16,259 bases of DNA. Origin: Gammaproteobacteria bacterium. Its GTDB lineage: Bacteria; Pseudomonadota; Gammaproteobacteria; SZUA-152. Position 1 is the first letter of the stretch; each line of letters opens with the position of its first letter. Of this stretch, positions 6,937-14,272 are shown piece after piece. Made by a program: the position numbers and the translations under genes. Below the pieces are notes generated by a model. It was given only the letters and a program-made list of their open reading frames with translations, did no database searches and was not told the origin of the DNA. The DNA lies in the NCBI GenBank assembly GCA_030599435.1, contig JAUVNZ010000009.1:1-16259 (forward strand). The letters are read 5' to 3'.

Positions 6937-8054
6937 TTCGGGCTTTTCAACCTGGCGAAAAACCCGGGCTAATATCGAAGCTATATTTTTTATCCTTCCA
7001 TGTTTTACTCGTGGTGTTTCTAGTTGGCTGTAGTATGGCCGAGCTGGAAAAATTAGCCACTGAAAATGATTACAAAAAAGCAAACACCTATCGAGAGACT
7101 ACCCCTTCCCAAAAAGTGGGAGATGAACTCCTGTCTCCTGAATCTATTATCATGGGCGGCCGCCACTCTTTGGGCGGCTATGCTGGACAGTTTCAACGGG
7201 TGATGATCGGCAATGAAGATGAAATAAAATTGATAGAACCTGTAGCTGTCGGTGGTGTGGAAGGCCTGCTTTACATTGTGGATGCGGGCGCAAAAATTGT
7301 TTACAAATATGACTTATCTATAGATGAAATTGTGCCTGTTAAAGACATCGCAGTTCACTTTAAAGGCAATATGGGAAATATTTATGTAGCAAAGGATCGC
7401 TCTTTTTATATTGTTGACTCTATAGGTAAACAGGTTTTACATTTTAGTGAAATGGGAGAACTGAAAACCCGATTTCAGGATTATGCCAACCTTTCTCGCC
7501 CGATCGATGTTCTTGTGGATGAAGAGAACGGTGACGTGATGGTGGCAGATGGTTCATTTAGTCATATCGTTATATTTAATGAGTTAGGAAAAACAGTGAA
7601 AGCCATTGGTCAGCGGGGTACTGGGCCGGGTCGTTTTCGAGCTATTACATCAATAACGCGCGGTGAGGATGGTTTGTTTTTACTTGATCGACTTGAGCTG
7701 CCTGCTCAGGTAATTTCTCTGGATGGTCAATACCAGTACTCGTTTGGCGAGGATGATTTAATTTTCCCAACTTCAATCGCCGTCGATCAGGATCAACGCG
7801 TTTACATTAGCGACAGATCAGACAATTCAATTCGTGTTTATCAAAATGGACAATTGCTAATGAAGTTTGGAGGCGGCGGATCTGCTCCAGGACGGTTCCG
7901 CATCATTACAGGATTGTGGGTGAGTGGTTATTTGTTGTATGTGGCAGATAGCCTTAATGGACGTGTACAGGTATTACGTATTAATCCCAATGCGCCGGCG
8001 GAAACTTCTCCGCTTATCTCGAGTCCGCCAATTCCAGTTATAGAAAGCCAATGA
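6897..8054 (+). CDS. NHL-repeat beta-propeller lipoprotein (first of two)
   Basis: The 385-residue product has an unusually long basic n-region, a hydrophobic stretch (about 29-44) and lipobox LVGC (Cys45). A non-propeller segment (about 46-100) is followed by NHL-type blades to about residue 365. Blade cores include FPTSIAVDQDQRVYISDRSDN and LLYVADSLNGRVQVL, with 'GRGxGPGxF'-like loops (GQRGTGPGRF, GGGGSAPGRF) between blades. NHL propellers usually bind protein or glycan partners rather than catalyse reactions, so a scaffold or secretion-quality role at the outer membrane is likely. It overlaps the triheme cytochrome upstream by 40 bases and the next gene by four (ATGA), so all three are translationally coupled. 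There are no heme motifs. It is related in fold, but not closely in sequence, to its neighbour. Confidence 0.9.
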   Translation: MSQCCPRQRWASLVRAFQPGEKPGLISKLYFLSFHVLLVVFLVGCSMAELEKLATENDYKKANTYRETTPSQKVGDELLSPESIIMGGRHSLGGYAGQFQRVMIGNEDEIKLIEPVAVGGVEGLLYIVDAGAKIVYKYDLSIDEIVPVKDIAVHFKGNMGNIYVAKDRSFYIVDSIGKQVLHFSEMGELKTRFQDYANLSRPIDVLVDEENGDVMVADGSFSHIVIFNELGKTVKAIGQRGTGPGRFRAITSITRGEDGLFLLDRLELPAQVISLDGQYQYSFGEDDLIFPTSIAVDQDQRVYISDRSDNSIRVYQNGQLLMKFGGGGSAPGRFRIITGLWVSGYLLYVADSLNGRVQVLRINPNAPAETSPLISSPPIPVIESQ

Positions 8055-9187
8055 ATTTTATCTTCTTCAGAAAATATTACCTGGTTCCATTATTGGTTCC
8101 TTTGTTCATCACCGGGTGTAGTGAAACAAAATATCTCCTGAAATATGAGCAGCCATCTGTCGAAAGAATCTGGCCGTCACCTCCTGATGTTCCTCGTTAT
8201 CAATATGTTGGCCAGCTCACAGGCGAAGACAATCTGGAAGCCATCAAGGAGGGTGGTGCAGGTGAGGCGATTACCAATTTCTTCAGGGCTCTGGTCGGCC
8301 TGGATAGTGATTCGAGAAAATTAAAGCTACTACAGAGCCCAAAGGCAGGAGTTGTTGATCAATCAGGCCGTATATTCGTGACAGATGCAGGCCGTCAGGC
8401 AATTTTCGTTTTTGATGAAAAGCTGGGCAAACTGGATATCTGGCCGGAAGCCCATGAGGACTATAATTTTGTTTCTCCCGTCGGGGTGGCAATCGCCAAA
8501 AATGGCGATGTGCTGGCTACAGACACCGATTTAAAGCGTGTTATCCGGCTGGATGCAAAAACAGGCACTCCCATAGGTGAATTTGGTTTTGAAGACCTGG
8601 AGCGGCCCACCGGGCTGGCTGTTGACCCCTTCAGTGGGCGTGTATTTGTGGCTGATACCGAAGAACACAACATCAAGGTTTTTGATGAAAAGGGCAAACT
8701 GGTACAAATAATCGGCCAGGTGGGCGAAAAGCCCGGTGAGTTCAACACTCCCACGGATCTGGCGTTTATTGGCGACAAGCTTTATGTGACGGACACTTTT
8801 AATGCCAGAGTCCAGGTATTTGATAAACAAGGGAAATTTGTCAAATTTATTGGAAAAAGAGGTCGAAATCTAGGTAATCTGGTGCGACCAAAAGGCGTGA
8901 CAGCCGATAGCGAGGGCAACGTCTATATCGTTGAATCTTTTCATGATTACTTGCTAATATATGACCAGAATGCACAGTTTCTGCTGCCTATTGGTGGCAC
9001 GGGAGTGGGTATAGGGGAATTCTACTTACCGGCTGGAGCCTGGTCAGACCATAGGGACCGGATCTATGTCGCAGACATGTTTAATGGCCGAGTGGCCATT
9101 TTTCAATATCTCCCGGAAAAGGGGCGTAAGGACTCCGGGAGTCAACAAATGCTCATAAAAGGCGCTGGCAAGCCGATATTAAAGTAA
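8051..9187 (+). CDS. NHL-repeat beta-propeller lipoprotein (second of two)
   Basis: This 378-residue lipoprotein has a short signal peptide and lipobox ITGC (Cys23). After a linker carrying the WPSPPDVPRYQYVGQL segment come six NHL-type blades (about 85-360). Recurrent features are RPTGLAVDP...VFVADTEEHNIKVF, TPTDLAF...LYVTDTFNARVQVF, and the final RIYVADMFNGRVAIFQ. Six blades fit a closed NHL propeller. It starts with the ATGA overlap at the end of the first NHL gene, so both are made in fixed ratio and may form a heterodimer. The W-P-x-P-P-x-x-P-R-Y segment near the N terminus is common in NHL proteins of multiheme cytochrome clusters (from memory). Binding of the large secreted cytochrome encoded 38 bases downstream is an inference. 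Confidence 0.92.
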   Translation: MNFIFFRKYYLVPLLVPLFITGCSETKYLLKYEQPSVERIWPSPPDVPRYQYVGQLTGEDNLEAIKEGGAGEAITNFFRALVGLDSDSRKLKLLQSPKAGVVDQSGRIFVTDAGRQAIFVFDEKLGKLDIWPEAHEDYNFVSPVGVAIAKNGDVLATDTDLKRVIRLDAKTGTPIGEFGFEDLERPTGLAVDPFSGRVFVADTEEHNIKVFDEKGKLVQIIGQVGEKPGEFNTPTDLAFIGDKLYVTDTFNARVQVFDKQGKFVKFIGKRGRNLGNLVRPKGVTADSEGNVYIVESFHDYLLIYDQNAQFLLPIGGTGVGIGEFYLPAGAWSDHRDRIYVADMFNGRVAIFQYLPEKGRKDSGSQQMLIKGAGKPILK

Positions 9188-9225
9188 CGTACTAGTAAAG
9201 AGAAAGCAGTAACGAGGGGTACTAG

Positions 9226-11730
9226 ATGCGAGTTAATCAGATGGTGTTTGCGGGCGTGGTTGCGCTTGCGGGGGTTGTGTTGTGGCCGTCTAACGCCACA
9301 GCTGCTCGTATTTCTGATGTCACCAATACTAAGCACAACTTCTCTACGGTATCCCCACAAGGTGGCACTGATGGTGATAATCGAACCGTATACTCCACCA
9401 GCGAAAACGAGATCTGCGTTTTCTGCCATACCCCTCATGGCGCCGATAGTTCAGAGGGGCCTCTCTGGAACAAATCCCTTCCTAACCCGGGCTCATATAC
9501 TCGCTATTCTTCGAGTTCAATAGATTCCAACATCGGTCAGGTTAACGGTGCCTCCAAGTTATGTCTGTCCTGTCACGATGGCACGATAGCCATAGGTAGT
9601 GTGCGCAATGTTCGTGGTGAGCAGAGAACCATCAGTGTGGAACAAGGTACGGGGGGTGGGGGTGCAGGTAGTGGCAGGATGCCAGGAGGAGCGGGAGTCA
9701 ATACAGGCTACACTCGAAACCTGGGCCAGGATCTGCGTAACGATCACCCCATTTCACTTACCTATGATAATAGCTTCGTAAGCGCTGATGGTGAAATGCG
9801 TGCACCGGGATCGGCACCTTTGCATGTGAGAGGTCAAGGATCTAGACCAGGTATTCAAGAAATTCATTTACAACCTGTCAATATGGGGGACAATGTTGGT
9901 CAGGTACAATGTATCAGTTGTCATGACCCGCATATTCGTGAAACCACGGATGACAACATCAAATTCCTGCGCTTTAATCGCCTGCAAACAGCATCGCCTA
10001 GTAGCGCGACTGGTAGCTTTCAAACTGGTTCCGATATCATTTGTTTGGCCTGTCATACCAAAGCTGGGTGGTCTACCTCAGCACATGCTCAACCGAATGT
10101 CGCCAATGAAGCCTATACAGACACAGCTGCAGATACGCGCGAATTTCCCCGAAACACTGAGGTGTGGGAGTCAGCTTGTTTAGCGTGCCACGATACCCAT
10201 ACTGTGCAGGGCTCAAGACGCCTGCTAAGGGCGGGTACTGATGATGGTGGAATTGGTTCAATAAAAAGTGGTGGCAATCCTGCCATAGAACAGACCTGCT
10301 ATGCCTGCCATTCTCCTGGCGGTGGAGGCAACGCGCTCAGTAATACTAATGAGGTGCCAGATATCTGGTCTGACTTCCAGATGAACCGCCGTATGCCAAT
10401 TGACCTTCAACCAGAAGTTCATGACATTACTGATGCGGACTTTATGGAAGACCAAAATAACCTTGGTAATCGTCATGCAGAATGCACCGATTGTCACAAT
10501 CCGCATCGCGTTGTAAAGCGTCAAATGTTTAATGAGCATAATGGTAATGGCTCAGATGCGGAAGGTACCCATATACATGATAATAATATTGAACACACTA
10601 ATATTGCTTCGGGAGTATTACGTGGAACCTGGGGTGTTGAACCCAATTACAGTGGTAGTGAAAGCTTCCATACAGATCCCACATTCCCCGCATCCGCTAT
10701 TAAAAAGGGTGAGCCTACAGGCACTAGTACCAATGTAACCAGTGACTGGGTCACACGCGAGTATCAGGTTTGCCTCAAGTGCCACTCAAACTATGCCTTT
10801 GGTAATAATCCTCCGTCACTAGGCGGCACAGGACTTACCTCGCCGGGTACCAATGGCATGCAGGATTACACCAATGTGGCACGGGAATATAATTCTCCAT
10901 CGAATCACCGGGGTGAAGGTCAGGACCTGGGACAGGATGGTGGTGCCGATAGTGCTTATGATTCTAATAATCACCGTGCCTGGCACCCGGTCGTGAATTC
11001 AACGGGTCGAGATAGTAATACGCGTGCTAATACGCCCTCCAGTAACTGGATTGATCCATTCCAAAACTTGGGTAGTCAGACGATGTATTGCACTGATTGC
11101 CACGGCAGTGCAACCGGTGGCACTACGGTGGAGCCTGATGGTGGAACTAATGGCAGCCCCTGGGGCCCGCATGGTTCAAATAATGATTTCATCCTCAAGG
11201 GGCCATGGAGCAATAACACGGGGCAGAATACACCGGGTGATCTGTGCTTCAAGTGTCACACATACGATCAGTACGCTGGTAACGGCACCGATAACAGTGG
11301 TTTTTCAACCACTGACGGCTGTATGGCAATGTGCGGCATGGGCGGTGGCGGTGGCGGCGGCATGGGCGGTGGTGGCGGCGGTGGCGGTGGCATGGGCGGC
11401 ATGAATAACCTGCATACCTTCCACGCAGCCCAGGTGAATAACTTCCGCTGCAATCTTTGTCATGTGGCGGTTCCTCATGGCTGGAAAAATAAGAATTTCC
11501 TGGTTAACCTCAATGATGTTGGGCCGGAAGGTGGGCTATCCAGAGGTACTGAACGCAGGTTCAGCACGGATGGTTATACCAACGGTCCTTACTACAACAA
11601 CGCTGCTCTTAAGATCGTCAATTTTAGAGCCAGCGGTGACTGGATGCCCAATGCTTGCGGTTCTGCTAGTGGCACTGTTGGGGTGAACTGGATGGTTGGT
11701 GGTAGCGAGGCATGCACGAATGTTCCTTGA
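9226..11730 (+). CDS. Secreted 11-heme cytochrome c with paired-CxxCH repeats and Gly-Met tract
   Basis: This 834-residue protein has a signal peptide cut near ATA/ARIS (about residue 26). The 11 heme motifs begin at residues 64, 113, 229, 273, 318, 358, 420, 516, 622, 674 and 742 (CVFCH, CLSCH, CISCH, CLACH, CLACH, CYACH, CTDCH, CLKCH, CTDCH, CFKCH, CNLCH). Many are followed by PH or TH, the 'doubled CxxCH' style. I count 23 further histidines, enough for bis-His ligation of all hemes. An extra CMAMC (699-703) is not a heme site and opens a Gly-Met low-complexity tract (704-726). After the last heme come PHGWKNKNFLVNL and two more cysteines (811, 830). GAGGGG lies six bases before the ATG. 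It has no lipobox, so it is probably released or assembled on the surface. Likely an extracellular electron carrier or cytochrome-filament subunit. It is a paralogue of the gene at 14273. Confidence 0.93.
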   Translation: MRVNQMVFAGVVALAGVVLWPSNATAARISDVTNTKHNFSTVSPQGGTDGDNRTVYSTSENEICVFCHTPHGADSSEGPLWNKSLPNPGSYTRYSSSSIDSNIGQVNGASKLCLSCHDGTIAIGSVRNVRGEQRTISVEQGTGGGGAGSGRMPGGAGVNTGYTRNLGQDLRNDHPISLTYDNSFVSADGEMRAPGSAPLHVRGQGSRPGIQEIHLQPVNMGDNVGQVQCISCHDPHIRETTDDNIKFLRFNRLQTASPSSATGSFQTGSDIICLACHTKAGWSTSAHAQPNVANEAYTDTAADTREFPRNTEVWESACLACHDTHTVQGSRRLLRAGTDDGGIGSIKSGGNPAIEQTCYACHSPGGGGNALSNTNEVPDIWSDFQMNRRMPIDLQPEVHDITDADFMEDQNNLGNRHAECTDCHNPHRVVKRQMFNEHNGNGSDAEGTHIHDNNIEHTNIASGVLRGTWGVEPNYSGSESFHTDPTFPASAIKKGEPTGTSTNVTSDWVTREYQVCLKCHSNYAFGNNPPSLGGTGLTSPGTNGMQDYTNVAREYNSPSNHRGEGQDLGQDGGADSAYDSNNHRAWHPVVNSTGRDSNTRANTPSSNWIDPFQNLGSQTMYCTDCHGSATGGTTVEPDGGTNGSPWGPHGSNNDFILKGPWSNNTGQNTPGDLCFKCHTYDQYAGNGTDNSGFSTTDGCMAMCGMGGGGGGGMGGGGGGGGGMGGMNNLHTFHAAQVNNFRCNLCHVAVPHGWKNKNFLVNLNDVGPEGGLSRGTERRFSTDGYTNGPYYNNAALKIVNFRASGDWMPNACGSASGTVGVNWMVGGSEACTNVP
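11335..11403 (+). repeat. GGN-triplet tract coding Gly7-Met-Gly9-Met
   Basis: The run of GGC/GGT codons interrupted by ATG encodes residues 704-726 of the 11-heme cytochrome (G-M-G7-M-G9-M-G2-M). The GGN triplet pattern is prone to replication slippage, and changes by multiples of three would only alter linker length. It directly follows the CMAMC pair and precedes LHTFHAAQ and heme 11. Confidence 0.9.
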
Positions 11731-11834
11731 GGACATGTTTCCCGGAAAATCTTTACAGTTTTACGCCAATAATTTTCTCAAAGTTTCTCAATGTTTGTTA
11801 ACGCGATGATTGATTCCCCGGTAATATCATTGCA

Positions 11835-14036
11835 ATGATTCGTGTGAAAATATCAGTTCGTATTTTACTGCAGGGCCTGGCTACTCTGAGTCTGTTGCCA
11901 ATTATTGGAGCAACGGCAATGGCAGAAACAACCCAATTTGCCTACGGTGTTGATGCAGGCGACTGGAGTCTGGCACAGTACCGGGTAAATCCCGAAACAG
12001 GTGCGCTTCGGCATAACGGCCACCTGCCTGCTATCCAATACCCTGTTGCGTTAGCGGTGCATCCCTCCAGGCATTTTGTTATTACGGTCAAAAAAGTAAC
12101 TAACAAGGTTGCGGTGCATCGAATTGAGGCAAACAGCGGTCGCCTGGTAGAAATTCCTGAGTCTCCTTTTTCTGTTGATACTCATAGTGGCGACGCTCGT
12201 TCTCCCTATTCGATCTCGATTCATCCATCAGGACGTTTTGTGTATGTCTCGGCACGTTGGGGCGGTGTGGTTGCTTTTGCGATGGATGAGCAAAGCGGCG
12301 TTTTGAAGTTAGTGCCAGGCTCACCTTTTGCAGCACAAAAACGGACACGCTCTGTAAAAGTGCATCCTTCTGGTCGTTTTGTGTATGCCACCAATGCGCA
12401 TTCCAACAGTATTTCAGCCTATCGTGTGAACGATAAAACTGGTGCTTTAAGACCAGTATCAGGTTCACCTTTTAGTACGGGCGCGAAACAGGTTGTTGAT
12501 CCTGTTTCGATGCATATTACTGATGTGCCGCCAGAGTCAGGTGGTGCTCCCTTTCGAGTAGAGGTTCATCCTTCCGGGAATTTTATTTTTGTGACTAACT
12601 GGATGGGGCTTAGCTTGTCTGTGTTCAAGGTGGATACTGAATCCGGTGTTTTGACTCCTATTGAAGATAGTCCTATACAGATGGGAGGGGGAGGGCGACC
12701 TTACGCAGTTGCTGTGCATCCCTCTGGGCGATTCATTTATGTGGCAAGCTGGGATAATCATAAGTTATGGGGATACAGTTTTAACGAGAATAAAGGTCGC
12801 ATGACACCGCTGCCTGGCTCCCCTTTTTCTGCGTACGGATTTAAACCGATTAATATTAATTTTAACGCGGCAGGTACCCGTGCCTATGTAACAAATGGGG
12901 GGTCCAATTCTATAACGCAGTTTTCCGTAGATAAAAGCACCGGCATGTTCTCTCTGGGAGAAACGATACGCACTCGTTATCAACCCTTTGGTATCGCGTT
13001 GCTTGATAGTGAACCACTCAGCATCGCTCAAAGGTTTTCATATATTGTTAAAGATAAGAAGGGTCAGCTTAGAATATTGCGCACAGGTAAGAATGATGGC
13101 GCGCGCATGTCAAACAAAAAAGTAACTCCTGGCCATACCCCACTTGCGGCAGTTGTTGGGTTACGGGCGCGGTTTGTGTATATGCCACATAAGGCGAATG
13201 AAAAACCCGAGGAGAGCGGTATCGCTGTTTACCGTATTGATTCGACCAGTGGTGATCTAACATTTTTGCCTGACCTCACTTTTCGACTGGGCATTGTCCC
13301 AACTAAATTAGCTATGGATGTCAGCGGTCGGTTTTTGTATGTCGCAAATCCATCGATTAATAATCTCGGAGTTTTTGTTGTGGATTCAAAGAGTGGAGCT
13401 TTGTCGTTACCAAAAGGTCAGACGCCAGATACTGGTAAAGGACCTGTTGCTATTGCGCTTGATCCAGCTGGGCGGTATTCATTTGTTGCTAACGCAAAAG
13501 ATAATACGGTGTCAGTCTTTGCTCATCGACGGATATTGAGTCCGGCTATGTATCCTATTAATAACAAAGGGTCTGCTTTTGCTGTGGGTGATAATCCTGT
13601 TTCGTTAGCAGTAGACCCGACTGGTAAATTTCTGGTGGTGGCCAATAAGGGCTCAAATAATCTTTCGGTATTTGTTATCCATTTTCATGAGGGTAATTTG
13701 AAAGCCGTGAAAGGTTCACCTTTCGCGAGTGGTAAGGCGCCTGTATCGGTGGTCGTACATCCCAGCGGTAAGTTTGTTTATGTGCTTAATGCCGATAGTG
13801 GTGATATCTCCGCTTATCGGATTGATCCACTGAAAGGTGAGCTGAGTTTGTTGCCCCATCGTGTGGATGCGGGTAAACAGCCTGTTGCCATTACTCTGGA
13901 TTACAGTGGTCAATTTGCCTATGTTCGCAACAAAGGTACAAATGTAATCCGGAAATATACCGTGGATATTGTTAACGGCCAGCTGAGCCCGGCGGGTACC
14001 ACGGACATGGGGTCGATTGTCGCCATCGTGAATTAA
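11835..14036 (+). CDS. Secreted tandem beta-propeller, YVTN/lactonase-like
   Basis: This is a 733-residue protein with a signal peptide cut after ATAMA (residue 30). The rest is built of YVTN/6-phosphogluconolactonase-like blades. The signature VHPSGRFVYV or a variant recurs at least a dozen times (for example SIHPSGRFVYVSA, KVHPSGRFVYATN, AVDPTGKFLVVAN, VVHPSGKFVYVLN), each followed by a 'YRVDxxTGxL' hairpin and often 'GSPF'. I count about 13-14 blades, with a break near residues 395-430, so two seven-bladed propellers in tandem are likely. Such proteins are often annotated lactonases, but most secreted ones are surface or binding proteins, and I see no reason to assume enzyme activity. There is no heme motif or lipobox. 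It stands alone between two paralogous multiheme cytochromes, with 104 bases before it. The Shine-Dalgarno is poor, but an in-frame stop at 11811 rules out an upstream start. Confidence 0.88.
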   Translation: MIRVKISVRILLQGLATLSLLPIIGATAMAETTQFAYGVDAGDWSLAQYRVNPETGALRHNGHLPAIQYPVALAVHPSRHFVITVKKVTNKVAVHRIEANSGRLVEIPESPFSVDTHSGDARSPYSISIHPSGRFVYVSARWGGVVAFAMDEQSGVLKLVPGSPFAAQKRTRSVKVHPSGRFVYATNAHSNSISAYRVNDKTGALRPVSGSPFSTGAKQVVDPVSMHITDVPPESGGAPFRVEVHPSGNFIFVTNWMGLSLSVFKVDTESGVLTPIEDSPIQMGGGGRPYAVAVHPSGRFIYVASWDNHKLWGYSFNENKGRMTPLPGSPFSAYGFKPININFNAAGTRAYVTNGGSNSITQFSVDKSTGMFSLGETIRTRYQPFGIALLDSEPLSIAQRFSYIVKDKKGQLRILRTGKNDGARMSNKKVTPGHTPLAAVVGLRARFVYMPHKANEKPEESGIAVYRIDSTSGDLTFLPDLTFRLGIVPTKLAMDVSGRFLYVANPSINNLGVFVVDSKSGALSLPKGQTPDTGKGPVAIALDPAGRYSFVANAKDNTVSVFAHRRILSPAMYPINNKGSAFAVGDNPVSLAVDPTGKFLVVANKGSNNLSVFVIHFHEGNLKAVKGSPFASGKAPVSVVVHPSGKFVYVLNADSGDISAYRIDPLKGELSLLPHRVDAGKQPVAITLDYSGQFAYVRNKGTNVIRKYTVDIVNGQLSPAGTTDMGSIVAIVN

Positions 14037-14272
14037 GACTATTGTATTTTCCAGTGGGTATCGCCAGCACTACTATTCAATAACAGTCATGCCATTTCAG
14101 CGTTGGCATTCGTTGCAGCGTTTCAATAGAACTTCCCCAATTCAGTTTTTCGTATAAATCCTGAATGTAATGGTAAGTTATTGTTTTTCAAAATAACCTT
14201 AAGATATTCCTCTGCAAAGACGATACACTGTCTAATAGAGTTCTGATTTAAAAAATTAAACCGAGGCAGTAC
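14037..14272. other. Intergenic region before the second large cytochrome
   Basis: This 236-base A/T-rich gap has no open frame with a start codon that I can support. It contains an imperfect hairpin ATGCCA-N9-TGGCAT (14089-14109) without a T run, and a second weak one near 14177-14195. A promoter for the following cytochrome is expected here, but I find no convincing sigma-70 or sigma-54 element. It shows that the second large cytochrome may be regulated apart from the propeller gene. Confidence 0.5.

Noticed and set aside
11320..11334. CMAMC in the 11-heme protein as a twelfth heme motif
   Set aside because: The spacing is C-x3-C and the next residue is Gly, so there is no proximal His.
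11268..11453. Minus-strand proline/methionine-rich open frame
   Set aside because: It is the antisense shadow of the GGN tract in the 11-heme cytochrome gene, with no ribosome-binding site.
11795..11827. TTGTTA / TAATAT as a promoter for the YVTN propeller gene
   Set aside because: The spacer is 21 bases, outside the usual range.
14103..14116. Sigma-54-like TTGGCA...TTGC before the second large cytochrome
   Set aside because: Only 8 bases separate GG and GC, whereas sigma-54 promoters need 10. It also lies over 150 bases before the gene.
14077..14180. Short minus-strand reading frame with a CNECQ (near-heme) motif at 14103-14117
   Set aside because: The two frames differ, neither has a start codon, and stops come within about 35 codons. 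CNECQ lacks the heme-ligating His. It reads as chance or an undatable remnant.
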